NCBI GenBank assembly: GCA_035772405.1
Contig: JAYKKM010000224.1
Span: 1,308,501 to 1,372,500 of the forward strand
From: Chrysogorgia sp. JL179-B06
Lineage: Eukaryota; Cnidaria; Anthozoa; Scleralcyonacea; Chrysogorgiidae
DNA: 64,000 nucleotides
Direction of reading: 5' to 3'
A program made the translations under genes and the position numbers. The notes under the pieces were generated by a model. It had not been told where the DNA came from. It ran no database searches and was given only the letters and a program-made list of their open reading frames with translations. Shown piece by piece: positions 43,411-54,880 of this stretch; the stretch's first letter is position 1; each line of letters opens with the position of its first letter.

Positions 43411-43972
43411 TCCAAATTGACAGGTGACTATTGAGTTTCTCGTGCCGTGATTGGTCGAGATGGACGGCCTGTTGATCGACTATAACATTTTCAGCGATTT
43501 AAAAATGACGGCTTCTGGATTTGTCCACATCACGTACAAAAAAAACAAACCAATGAAGCAACTAAATATAGAGTTCAACATTTTCGAGTTAAGATATAAG
43601 AATTTTCTTAATTTTAAAAGCTATAAAGCCTGAAACTCTTGCTGGTGCATGGTGTCGCCGTGAATTAGGAATCCGTTGACAGTCGGTAGCATCATTTACT
43701 CAACCCCACAAGCGTTGCTTTTCTATCTTATAGGGGAGTGGATGAGTGGGTTCGGAATACGGAAAATTCCGTGGGTTACGATTAGGGTCAGAATCAGCTA
43801 AAAAGATGCTACCGACCGTCTACGGAATCCAAATATGCGGTGTCTCCAGCGATACGATAAAAAAACGAAGCTGTTCATTAATGCGCGACTTCCGGAAATA
43901 ACAAAACAAATAATTAAAACATTTCCCTTCCTTTCTTTGTTTCTCTCTGATAGTCACCTGTCAATTTCAACT
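43411..43972. mobile_element. TIR element in intron 2 (copy 2, inverted and shortened)
   Basis: Inverted relative to 34893-36103. It shares TTTCTCGTGCCGTGATTGGT, CGAGATGGACGGCC and AACATTTTCAGCGATTTAAA, and ends TCACCTGTCAATTTCAACTA. About 650 bp of the interior of copy 1 is missing. The adjoining hairpin sequence (to 44040) is also conserved next to copy 1. Confidence 0.75.
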
Positions 43973-44298
43973 AAAACAATTAGTCACCTCAGTCTCGGTG
44001 ATTATCGGTGAATATTTACCTTGCCCCTTCGCGGCTTGGGAGATTATTGATTGTTATATGTACATTCAAAAGGGTAAAATTATGTACTTAATTGACAAAT
44101 ATTATAGTTGGATAATGATAAGTACATAATTCTAACCTTCCGTTCGCTCTCCATCTGTTGCTGAAAGAAAAAGGGTAGAGCTGCAATCAGAAGGTTCACA
44201 GATTCGATCCCTGTTCTGAGGACTTGAGCTTGACGACCACCATGAATCGTCGTCTCTGTGTGTATATAATATGTTATTTTGACTTTTATTATTTTCAG

Positions 44299-45275
44299 GA
44301 AGCAACGCCGAAGGTCTGAAGGTGGATAGACCGAATGAGTTTGACGTCATGCTCATTTTGACTGATGAGCTACAAGATGTCCTCGAGGTAATATGTGAAG
44401 ATGAGCTAGCGGGCTTCGCAAAATTTAAGAAAGTTAAACCTATGTCTGCACAAAAGTTTCATGTTTTCGAAAGATTCATGAAAGGTGATGAAAAATCTGG
44501 GAAGTACTTATCTTCTAGCTTAATGATGCGCTTCTTCAGAGACAAAGTGAACGAAGCTATCAAAAAGATCACCAGCAACTATCGATTGGCCCCGTTGATA
44601 ATTGTTAAAGAAGAGGAGAATAGTCCTGCTGTGACCATTTCTATTTCCAATGGGAAAAGTATACCAATCCTAGTGGATCTAGTTTTGAGCATTGCGATCA
44701 AGGGCTGGCCAAGCTCGGGGAGTGTGGCACAATGGGGCCGTTGTGAAACTTCGCAATTATGGCCAGACCAAGCAACAGTTGAAAAATGTCGTCAACTGTT
44801 TCATCTTGTTGCAAAGTATCCAGAACGAAATCACTCCGACCAATGGCGATTGTCCTTTTCAGCTGCTGAAAAGAAGCTCATGAATCCAAGAAAGAAAGGC
44901 ATTCAGAAAGAATGCCTTAAATTGGGGAAAATTATCGTGGGTGCCGAACAGATTTTAAAGGAACCGATAAAAAGTTACTACCAAAAGACAATTCTTATGA
45001 AATTGATGCAGGAGAACGCCAGCGTTCCTGATCATTGGTCAGAGGACAACCTTGGACAAAGAGTCCTTGATCTTTTGACCAAGACAAAAGAAGCGTTCGA
45101 GAAGAAAGATTTAACACACTTCTTTATGCCAAACGTCAATCTTCTGCAAACCGTTAATCTTCTGCAAACCGTTGATGAATTGGAGATTGTAAAGAAAACC
45201 ATCGATGACGTGGTTAAAAATCTAACCGAGAAACCAAAAATTTACTGTGAAGAAATTTTACATGCACGCATTTAA
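44299..45275 (+). CDS. cGAS-like receptor, exon 3 (NTase core and C-terminal lobe)
   Basis: After the acceptor ATTATTTTCAG the exon completes Gly123 and runs to TAA at 45275, residues 123-447. GSNAEGLKVDRPNEFDVMLI holds the nucleotidyltransferase signature: G123-S124, then E136 and D138 as the metal-binding pair. ILVDLVLSIAI supplies the third acidic residue, D249. The C-terminal lobe has FHLVAKYPE, QWRLSFSAAEKKLM (W305), KECLKLGKII, YYQKTILMKLM and FFMPNVNLL, the order found in cGAS and Mab-21 proteins. The Cys/His zinc thumb of vertebrate cGAS is absent. Such enzymes make cyclic dinucleotides on binding nucleic acid and signal through STING; the ligand and product here are unknown. Total length, 447 residues, is normal for a cGLR. 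Confidence 0.9.
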
Positions 45276-45530
45276 TGATCATTTGCATGTATAGATATTC
45301 TTAAGCATATTTTTGTGAATGTTTTTACTGGCGGCATAACCACAGTGTATCAAACCAACAATTGAATGGAAAAAACATAACTTATCCATTCGTAGGCATG
45401 TCCTTGATGAGGCCTTTTATGTTCTGGTATAGGCCTGAGTCATTGAATTGTATAAAATGTCTGAAAATCAAGTACACAATCTTCGTATAGTAATAACAAT
45501 AGGCTGATGCTGTCAAAACCCAGAACAAAC
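45276..45530. promoter_or_regulatory. 3' flank of the cGLR gene; no canonical AATAAA seen
   Basis: Presumed 3' UTR. TATAAA and similar A-rich hexamers occur, but I saw no AATAAA or ATTAAA in the first 250 bases after the stop. Confidence 0.35.
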
Positions 45531-45906
45531 GCTATGAAACGCAGCTTTAGTTGCCAAGCTGCGAAGATCTGGAACACTACATTAAATCTTAAAAATAGAG
45601 TATTAGTAAGGGACAGAGTTCAAAACTAAATTCGAGGAGACTATTAATAATAACTGTTCCATTTCTAAATGTTATTAGGTTGTGTTAGGTAGTTATAATA
45701 TATGGTTATAGTTTTAGATTGTAAATATGCTATAGATAGCTGATTTAGTTTTACATAGATTTAGCCATTCTTTAAGAAATGTTTCAACAATTTGTTTTAC
45801 TATAGAGCCCACAGCCTAATGAAAATCAACATTTTTTATCTTCAATGCTTATCATAATTCTTACTAATTTGTAGTACTATAATTAATTGATTGATTGATT
45901 GATTGA
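45530..45906 (+). mobile_element. 3' end of a LINE with (ATTG)n tail
   Basis: KRSFSCQAAKIWN, then NRVLVRD and a stop reproduce the last residues of non-LTR RT proteins (the A..WN...........F pattern). About 270 bp of 3' UTR follow and end in five ATTG units (about 45885-45905). Confidence 0.55.
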
Positions 45907-46570
45907 CATATGTATGTTTTATTCTGAACAACACTATTCAAATAGGCGTTTGTATTACTTGAAATATAAAGGTTTTGTCTTGATGAAACAGACGACGTTA
46001 TATAGTCGGCCGGCCAAGACTACAAAATGTTATTGTTGATGGCATTTTTTTATTATAAGCAGGTAAAACATGCCAGATCGTTTCCAACAACATTGTGTTG
46101 AATGTTAGGGGGATTACCACTCGCGTTTTTAACTTTTAAGGTAAAATGCCTCCGTGCACTTCGGGTACAATGAAAAGTTTCAAGCGGATTTTCTCAATGA
46201 GCGAGTATTGAATTTTGATTGGCTACCTTGAAACATTTAGCCAATGAGCGCGCGTTAAAGCTGGAAGTCGTTTCACAGTTCACAACAACAAGCCAGAAAT
46301 GGAGGAAGAGTGTCAGATATATACAGTACTAGAAACGAATGGGGAAAATACGGTAAGTTTTTGAAACATTGTGTTTCATATAGTTACGAATATGTACACT
46401 GGTGAATTTGATCAGGCGAAAATTACGCTGGATTTAATGAACACTTGATATATATTTCACTCTCTTCTATAGCCTCGTGTAAGCAATAACATAATATAAA
46501 CGTCAGTCAACCAGTTGCAGTCACTACCGGTTCACAATTTCCCACGAAATTAGAAAACAATTAAAATCTA
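45907..46570. other. No gene seen
   Basis: AT-rich spacer with short direct repeats of CAATGAGCG (46195 and 46242). A possible short ATG frame at 46299 (MEEECQIYTVLETNGENT) runs into GTAAG, but nothing supports it as an exon. Confidence 0.35.
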
Positions 46571-47521
46571 CAGGGGTGACCAAAAAAAAGTGGCCCCTCA
46601 TAAAAAGTAATAAACTCGTTACTTTTTGTCATTTGTGTTTAGAAAGTGTTAGAAATGTTTGTTTTTTTTGTATTATTTGGGCAGTTTTGTGGACTTGTGA
46701 GTTCGAATTGCTATTCTATGCAATAAAACTGGTAGATAAATTGTACTTGGAGGGTTTTTGCTCTGAATTCAAGATGGCCATTTTTTAACCAAAAAACACT
46801 AAATTATTAAATTATTATCATTGCAAGTGTTTAACTATGCACAAATTGACAAGAAATAAAATGTTAAAATATGAAATAAATCTAGAAAGACTAATATGTA
46901 GCAAGCAATCTTTGTAGCTTGTCTTATGTGATTTAACCTTTCTAGAGATTTGAACAAAAATTATTAAAAACTAAAGTTATACCCGACTATGAGATTCTTC
47001 TATAGATTTAACTGCTTAAGTGAAATGAGGAATTGTTTACACAAGAAAACAATTTTATGGTATTGTATTAGTATATATCTGCTGATGTCGGCTCTGTATA
47101 TTTGGCTTTTGGGGTGCACTATCTATTTCTGTAGCCATAACTCATATGCACTGAAAGAAGACTACATTATTCAGTATTTAAACTCTACCTATATATGATG
47201 AAATTTTTTACATGATATGGAATTTACTGATTATTTTAGCCATTTTACTTTACTCAACATTTTCCGCCTAGTAAACCATTTGTTGTAAAAAGTACTCGAA
47301 CTCTGGTGAAAATTTGATTTTAAAATGCCATATTGATTTTTTGTTAAAACCCTCCAAATTCAATTTATTTACCAGTCTATTGCTTAGAATAACATTTTGA
47401 ACTCACAAGTCCACAAAACTGCCAAAATAATACAAAAAACAAAACATTTCTAAGCACTTTCTTCAAAAAGTAACGAGTTTATTACTTTTTATGGGGGGCC
47501 ACTTTTTTTTGGTCACCCCTG
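46571..47521. mobile_element. Tc1/mariner-type MITE, 951 bp, TA target duplication
   Basis: CAGGGGTGACCAAAAAAAAG at the left and its reverse complement at the right begin TIRs of about 220 bp. TA is present at both outer edges (46569-46570, 47522-47523). The inner TIR has GGACTTGTGAGTTCGAATTG against CAAGTCCACAAAACTGCC in inverted order. No transposase frame is recognisable in the centre. Confidence 0.85.
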
Positions 47522-47523
47522 TA

Positions 47524-47925
47524 CGTCACACTCCCCCTATATGAGAACAACTGTTCTCAAATATTACTTGCGTTTCATCCAATGTTCCAACTAACACAAC
47601 AACTATCGTAGTTTAAGCCTATTTAAAGTTCAGTTAACATTTCTTTAGATTAAAGTTTCTTTACTTAGGTAAAATTCCCATCTTGAAACTCGTATATCCC
47701 TTGAATGTTCTTTAGCTTTTCCTTTTCGATCGGTTTCTCTAAGTCACAGTGCAGTTCCAGTACGTCTTTGCTGCCCGAAGTCGGACCGCTGCATCTATTA
47801 AACTTTAAAATTATCAGTGGAACTCAACAGCCTTTGTTTGTAAGGCTAAACCTGTACTAAGATGGGTTAATAACAGTGCATGTGTTAAACAATGTTGACA
47901 TGTTTCCCGGTGGACCCGAATTGTC
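47524..47925. other. No gene seen
   Basis: Sequence between the mariner-type MITE and the Gypsy RT relic. It could include decayed Gypsy coding DNA or the upstream part of that element, but nothing is recognisable. Confidence 0.35.
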
Positions 47926-48942
47926 ACCGTGAAACACTCCATGAAGGGTAGCCAGCCATTCCCATTATAAAAACTGAGTTGAAGAAACACATCGAAGAAT
48001 TAGAGAAGATGCAAGCTCTCAAGAAAGTCCCCGAACCGACCGATTGGATCAGCAGCCAAAGTAGTACGCAAAGGCTACAAGCTGCGACTGTGTCTACCCA
48101 AGGGACTTGAACTACCCAATGCCGACGATCGAAGAAGTATTGCCAGAGCTGTCTAAAGCCAAAGTTTTCAGTGTGGCAGATGCGAAGAATGGTTTCTGGC
48201 AAGTATAAAGCTGGATGAACCAAGCAGCTATCTTAACCACATTCTGGACACAATTTGGTCGGTATCGCTGGTTGAGAATGCCTTTCGGAATACAGTAGCT
48301 ACAGCTCCTGAAGAATATCAACGTCGACAATAATAATAATAATAAATTCTTTATTTGAACTGTGAAGACCCGTTCAGCTATAATAGCTGGTCTTACCCGG
48401 GTGGTATATATTCTTATTACAGGACAAGGGGAGACAGAGGAAGAGGCACTGCAAGACCATGACCGTAATCTAATAAGCTAAATCTATCCCTGCAAGAAGC
48501 TGAAACTCCGACTGTAAGAAGTCCTTTACATTGGCCATCTGCTAACACCAAGTGGGGGATGCCAAACCCAGAGGGACGAACCAGAGCAGAGAAAGTTGAA
48601 GCCGTCCAATTACGCTTTCTTGGATTTGTGAATTACCTGTCCAAGTTTGTTCCCCATCTGGCTGACGAGTTGAACCACTGCGACGACTCACAGATAGTGA
48701 GTATCAGGTCTTACGCTATTAGTAAGCCTGCCGACCACAATTCAATGCGACAGCAGCGAGACAGGCCTGGGAGCTGTCCTGCTACAAAACGGACAGCCCG
48801 TGGCATATAACGTAATTGACAGCAACAGAACGAGGATATGCCCAGATAGAGAAGGAATGCCTGGTAATTGTCTTTGCCTGTGAGAGGTTTAACCAGTACA
48901 TATTTGGAAGGGAGTCGCCGTTCAAAGTGACCATAAACCTCT
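47926..48942 (+). pseudogene. Second Gypsy element: reverse transcriptase and RNase H start, decayed
   Basis: In shifting frames: ELKKHIEELEKMQALKKVPE (47985), the RT palm segment PMPTIEEVLPELSKAKVFSV and ADAKNGFWQV (48115-48205), GRYRWLRMPFG (48262-48293) and, after a LINE-tail insertion, LRFLGFVNYLSKFVPHLADE (48615-48670) and [17 protein letters not shown] (48885-48930). This is Gypsy RT followed by the start of RNase H. The coding homology is cut at 48942 by the 5.45-kb element and resumes at 54395. Confidence 0.85.
48332..48424 (-). mobile_element. LINE 3' tail inserted in the Gypsy RT relic
   Basis: In minus sense ACCCGGGTAAGACCAGCTAT leads to AAATAAAGAATTTATTATTA and a (TTA)n run. It resembles the 3' UTR and tail of a truncated non-LTR element and splits the Gypsy frame. 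Confidence 0.6.
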
Positions 48943-51900
48943 TAGTCCGGCAGAAAATATGGCTTTTTGCTTGAACCTTGCAATTGGGTATATAGTTTTT
49001 TTATATTGCTCTAACAGCTTGCCTAGGTACCCTAGGAGAAAATAATGGAAGTATGCGATATTTATTTCAGAAGGGATTGTAATCACTGTTTTCATGAACA
49101 CAAGTATGTGTTAACATTGCCTATCGAGGTTTTCTCGAACATCCGGGATAGACACAGTTTGAGCCTCTTTATTGAAGAGTGCGGATATTCAAGATGGCGA
49201 CTCGCTAATTTCCATCGGTCCAAGTTTGCTGGGATTTTACCTTATTTCTACCTTGGTAAGTCATAATTTCCACTCAAAACACACAATGCTGTTAAAAAAT
49301 AATGTTGGAACTTTTTATAAATACATTGCAAAGCTTTGTACAGTGATTTTGTTATGTTTTCGCTAGATTTACAACTGTCGGCGTGTCCCATAATCTCTGC
49401 AACATCGCATGGTTTATTGGAAATAGTGAAAAACAAACAAATAATTGGCAAAATAAATTTAATTAGCTACAGTTTAATACCTAATAACCCAACTAGGAGG
49501 TTTGTTCTCTTTCTGCGAAATTCCCTTCTGTGCCATTTTTACAATTTATAATCGGTTATTTTATTTAATTTTCCATATAGTTTACGAATGTTTATTCATT
49601 AACAGGTATTACTAGAAGAATGGAGGATTGCTTCTTTGAAAAGATTTATGGCTGCAAGAAGAAAGACTCTACTTTCACTACAGCCGGCACAACACGTATA
49701 GAAACTATAATAAGATGCAGTAAACAATGTTGAGTAAATATGATGACAAGTTGACGATAAGAGCTCATGCAAAATGTGTGGACAAATATTGCCATCCAAG
49801 ACAGGTAAAATTCTGCATGCTCTGAAACGCGTTGAAATTGAAACACATGGCCAAGCTGGCTCATTCTCATCCAGGCAAATCAAAAGAGCAAGGCGTTCTG
49901 AAATGCCCAAGTTTGTGTTCCTGGAACATTGCATTTACTGTGGCGATCAGTGTGATGTTAATAAGGACCCAAGACATCCAGATAGATGGCGTGAAGCATA
50001 TACGGTGGACATTCAAGGTGGTAAATGTTTGAAGGATGAGATTCTCGAAGTTTGCAAAAAAAGGAACGATGAACAGTCAGAGCAGGTTAGAATAAGGATT
50101 GGTGGGACTGTTAGCGACTTGTATGTAGCTGGTGCTCGTTATCACAAGGACTGTAAGGCAAAATTCATGTCAGCCAAAAACATTATGACATCTACTATTA
50201 AAAGATCAACATCACAGAACCCCACTGATGCTGCATTTACTTCAGTGATCAAACTTTTGAGTGAGAACAAATCATACATTTATAACTTTGTCGACATAAA
50301 TAATGAGTTGTCAACGCAGGGGGGGACATTCTATCTCGTAGGCAGTTGATACCCAGGCTGATCGAGCACTTTGATTGCGACCTTATTGCTTTATCACATC
50401 TCCAGGATTAGCAACTTGGCATTCAGAATTGGTGCTGTTAAAGTGTTACATCTCACATCTGATGAAACTGATGATGACGATGAAGCTGTCAATAAAGTGG
50501 CCAAGAGAATTGCAAGGAAAGTCAACAACATAGAGATTGATACAAATAACTATAGCATTCGAATCAGCAAAGAACGTTGTGCAGGTGATAATTTTGACCA
50601 AGACATTGCTTCCCAAAATGGTAAGATCCAAACACATTCCATGGCCCTGCTTCTCACTCAACAGCAGCTCAGAGCTTCAGTGGATGATGAACATGAACTG
50701 AAAATACCGAGAATAAAAAAGAGTGAAATGAGAAATGAAATTCCATACCAGATGGAGATAAGCCGTCACACTGGCCCACTGAAACCAGACCCACCTGCAG
50801 ATTCAGTAAAAGTGAATGTTGTGCCGTTGCGAGTTCTAGCAAGAATGGTTTTGGCTGGCGCAGAGCAGCAGATAGAGATTTTTCCTTTTTGAAAGATATA
50901 GTAGAAAAGGATGATTCCCCAGAATTTAATGGCTACAACACAAGTAAAACCAGGTCTGAGGGTCAGTCATTACAACCTAAGACGAGAGAAGTTTATCTAC
51001 CATTGATATATACAGTATACCACCAGCAAAGTATGATAGCATGCTAACCTCGATGCTTCAGGTAAAGAGGATGACTGAAAAGACCGGACAGACGTTTACA
51101 CTTTTCACTTTAGATAAGATAAGATAGGATAGATAAGATAAGATAAGATAGACCAAAGTTGTATATAATTGCTGTTGAAATCCAGTGGTCCCTACCATAG
51201 TTGTTTCCTCCAAACTTTATCATTCGACTATGAGGAATGCATCTGCTAACAAGCTTTATTGGAGCTGTTGGTAATCTCATGACCGACACTGGTCTTGCTG
51301 ATATACTTTCTTCAGGGTTTGCCGGTGTACCTAAAATGTTGATTGAAAAAATGTTCCCCATGTGCATGAGGGCCCTTCGGATTGTTGTGGAGGTGATTCT
51401 AGCTCCAGTCATGGAAGAACTAGAAGAGAGGGCTTGACTGCCTAATCAAGCCAGTCTTTATTATGATGAGCTATGTGAGGGCAGAACGTGAGGGAGACTG
51501 GGTTCTACATGTATTGTGTGTTAGGGCCATGATGCCTTATTTCTTCAAAGCAGGGCATCACCATTATGCAAGGTCTGGTCTGATCTACCTTAGAACAATA
51601 GAAAATCTCTCCAGTGATGTTCTGTCTCACTTCCTAAAAGGAAAACACGTCATGAGACACTAGGCTGGCTGGCCTGTGGAATGGCATCTGGAGTGATATG
51701 TTTATTGAGTCGACGTTCATGAGGTATGGGCACGGGAAGGCAGGTATTGTCGGGATTACTCTCAAGCCTGAGACGCTGAAGACATGGGCCTTGAGTCGAC
51801 ACATCTGTAGTCAGATGATTGAAGACATGACCTACCTAAGGGAGGACTCTGCAGATAAATCGCAAACAACACACAAAGAGGAAGCAAAGGGACGCATTAC

Positions 51901-54394
51901 AGCAGACATAAAAGACAGACTACAGTAGTTATCCAAAGGAAGCTGGAAGCATGCATTGATCCTCTTAATACTGATGTTCATCCTGAGTACTTGGTAAATG
52001 TGGTAAACGGCTTACTTGCACCAGCTTCAGTAAATGTTGAGAATGCACTCACCATAGGAGAAACCCAGCTGTGTAAATCCTTAAAACAATGGCAATGATC
52101 AAGAAAGGCATCCATCTAGGTCCAACTGAGCTGATCTATTCCCGTGTCGTAGGTCTCCAGGCAAGCACAAGAGATGTTGACATCAAAGATGTATATCCTA
52201 TGAACTCTCACCAATACCGACTGCACTCTTTGAGGAATCAGGTTTGTTTCTTTCAAACTTATTTAGTACTTTTTCCGAATAACATGCATTTCATTCTATC
52301 TATCTTGTGTTTTGGAACGTCGCATTGCATGACACACTATATTTTACTAACATTGTTTTAATTTTCAATTCCAGGAGAGATGCGCATCATGTAAAGGAAA
52401 AGCTGACCTCAAGAACAAAATGAGTGTTGAGATGTCCATAAGACATCAGACAGCCATGGATTGTAGTGTTCTTGATGGCTGTGCACTGCTATGGCAAGTA
52501 CCTTGGCCTGCTTCAAGTGATACAAGACCAGCAACAGTAGCCCTCTATGTAGAGGGTTTCAAAGGGATTGTACAGCAACGCCTAAGGATGGCCGGAGATG
52601 TATACCTCGTCTTTGACAGGTATCTTGACCACAGCACCCAGTGTTCAGCCCGTAAGGCCAGGTGGTTGTAGGATGTTCCGCTCCCTCCTCAGAACCAGAC
52701 TTTAAACATCTCTGAAAACAAGAAACAACTGATCCAAATTTATTTGTGAGAACTTTAAAGGTGATATGGATGTACTGGGAGGTCTTCCTCACAAGTTAGT
52801 CATTACTGGCCAAGATGAAGTGCCTGTGGAGATTTCTCCAGGATGCATAGGTATAGGGCCTCGGAACCCCTATCAATTGGGATTTATAGCCTGTTGGGGT
52901 ATTCCGTTCACCAAAGAGTGATAAATCTACTAAACTAAACTAAGCATAGTAATTCAAGACAAACCACGAAGAAGCATGATACAATCGTCACAGCGCAAGC
53001 GATATATGCAGCACAAGAAGAGAAGAAGAAAGTCATTGTTAAAGCAGATAACACAGATGTGTATGTTCTGTTGCTGTACCATTACCTTAATAGAGGGCTC
53101 AACATCCCCATGATAATGCAGTCACCTAGGAAAGGCAGAGCCGTTGTTGATATTAGTGCTACAGTAACAAAGCTTGCCAGCATAATCCCCGACATGTTAC
53201 CAGCCCATGCCCTTACAGGGTGCGACACTGTCCCCATGTGTCACGGGATCGAATCGGAAAGGGTAAGATGTTGAAAACTCTTCAAGGAGAGAAATGCAGC
53301 TTGAGTCTCCTAGGCAATAAGACTGCTGACTTTCACGGTGCGTTGCTCCAACATGCATGATGCAACATCCATGACTGAATCAAGAATTAAAGCTTGGACA
53401 ACACAGACAGGCAGAAAAGGAGCAACAGGTATACCCAAGCTGTGTACTCTGCCACCCACCAAAGAAGCTTTCAAAGAAAACGTCAAAAGAGCACACTATC
53501 AGTGCTGCATCTGGATATATGCCTTACAGAAGCAGCCAGACCTTGATCCCACGGAATATGGCTGGGTAAGGAATGAGGGAACTAAGTCCCTACAGCCAGT
53601 CACTCTCCCTATCTACGACTCCCCCAGCACTAGATTACATACTCAAGCTCATCAGGTGTTCTTGTTCTTCGGAGATTCCCTGCCAAGTCCAAGGGCTGTG
53701 GCTGCAACAGAGGCAGATTGGCATGTACAATGTTTTGTCAATATCAAGGTAGTGTTGCATGTTGTAACCAACAAACCAGAGTTACTCAAAACGAAGCCTC
53801 TGATGATGAGGAAGATCACGATTAAAGTCAATGCGAAATGTCCGTGCAAGTCCAAGGGCTGTGGTTATAACAGTGGCAGATTGGCATGTATAATGTTTTA
53901 TCATTGTCAGAGATGTGTTGACATGTTGTAATGAACAAACCAGAGTTGCCAAAAACGAAGCCTTGGACGCTGAGGAAGAGGATTATTGACGACAACTGAT
54001 TTTGTTTTGAAATTGCAGCCGGAAACCTACAAAAACTCATTTTCTTGGATTTTGCATGTTAAACATATGGGAGGTTTACTTGTAAAACAGTTCTGTTGCC
54101 TAATCAGAGCAATTTATTCTTGTATTTGTCTATAACTATTTCGTAATGTCAAGTTCATTTGTAAGTGATGATACAATATTATTTCTACACGTATTGGCAT
54201 CTCATTATTGACAACTATAGGCTTTATTTCAGCGAAATTCACTGTTTTTGATCCGGTTTTGGATGAATCTAAATAGATCAAATTCCCCGCGCCTGCGCAA
54301 CTGACAGTTGTTGGAAATGTGTTATTTGGTGCAAGAACACCCCAAAACCAATGCAAATAAAACTACGAACCCCTTGTCCTATTCTGCCGGACTA
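48943..54394 (+). mobile_element. 5.45-kb TIR element carrying a PIN/XPG-like nuclease gene, 3-bp target duplication
   Basis: TAGTCCGGCAGAA begins the element at 48943 and TTCTGCCGGACTA ends it at 54394, a 13-bp perfect inverted repeat. TCT flanks both ends (48940-48942 and 54395-54397). Removing the element and one TCT rejoins a Gypsy RNase H reading frame, which confirms the boundaries. The only recognisable gene is the nuclease-like pseudogene at 49620-53990. Its TIR and 3-bp duplication do not fit hAT (8 bp), mariner (TA) or piggyBac (TTAA). Academ elements, which I recall as having 3-4-bp duplications and in some subgroups an XPG-type nuclease, are the closest candidate. Confidence 0.82.
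49620..53990 (+). pseudogene. Multicopy zinc-finger/PIN-like nuclease protein, decayed, with one intron
   Basis: From ATG 49620, frames together read a long protein known to me as a multicopy, uncharacterised family of corals, molluscs and crustaceans. N-terminal Cys/His segments: HCIYCGDQCDVNKDPRHPDR and VAGARYHKDCKAKFMS. Middle: ADILSSGFAGVPKMLIEKMF, YVRAEREGDWVLHV, STFMRYGHGKAGIVGITLKP, LIYSRVVGLQAS. A PIN/XPG-like nuclease part follows: VLDGCALLW, AGDVYLVFDRYLDHST, TGQDEVPVEIS, ADNTDVYVLLLYHY and PAHALTGCDTVP, in which one expected acidic residue is Asn. The tail has CPCKSKGCGYNSGRLAC. An intron is visible at about 52242-52374 (AATCAG|GTTTG ... AATTCCAG|GAG). Many frameshifts and stops make it inactive. 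Confidence 0.72.
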
Positions 54395-54880
54395 TCTCGA
54401 ATCTATCTTCACAAAGGCGTTGACAGCGGCGCCAAAGCGTCTTCAGGGTATGCTCCTTCGGTTACAGAAGTTTAATCTCATGGTAAGCTACCAGAAGAGA
54501 ACAGAAATGTTTCTTGCTGATACCTTATCGAGAGCACCACTACCGAATATTGGTCCACCTGGAAATCGCCTTCGACCAGAGCACGGTCTGTCGCATCGAA
54601 TTAGAAGATATTAATGCTGCAGAGTTCCTGAGATTATAGAATGAGGGGTTAAGGAACATACAACACCTAACTGAGTCAGACGAGCAACTACAGTGCCTTA
54701 AGACGACAGTCCTAGTGGGTTGACCAGAGACAAAGCAACAAGTCGAGCAACGAGTTGCAGAATACTAGACCTACCGTGATGAAATCGGAGTTTACAACGG
54801 CGTGTTATACAAAGGTGATCGAGTGATTGTACCAATGGCACTTCGTAAAGAAATGATGAAGCGCATCATGCAAGTCATCA
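54395..54880 (+). pseudogene. Second Gypsy element: end of RNase H and start of integrase
   Basis: Continuation of 47926-48942. SIFTKALTAAPKRLQGMLLR, LQKFNLMVSYQKRTEM and FLADTLSRAPLP close RNase H; after several stops YRDEIGVYNGVLYKGDRVIV and PMALRKEMMKRIM (54772-54870) begin the integrase zinc region. Homology ends near 54880 in a GC-rich repeat. Confidence 0.82.
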
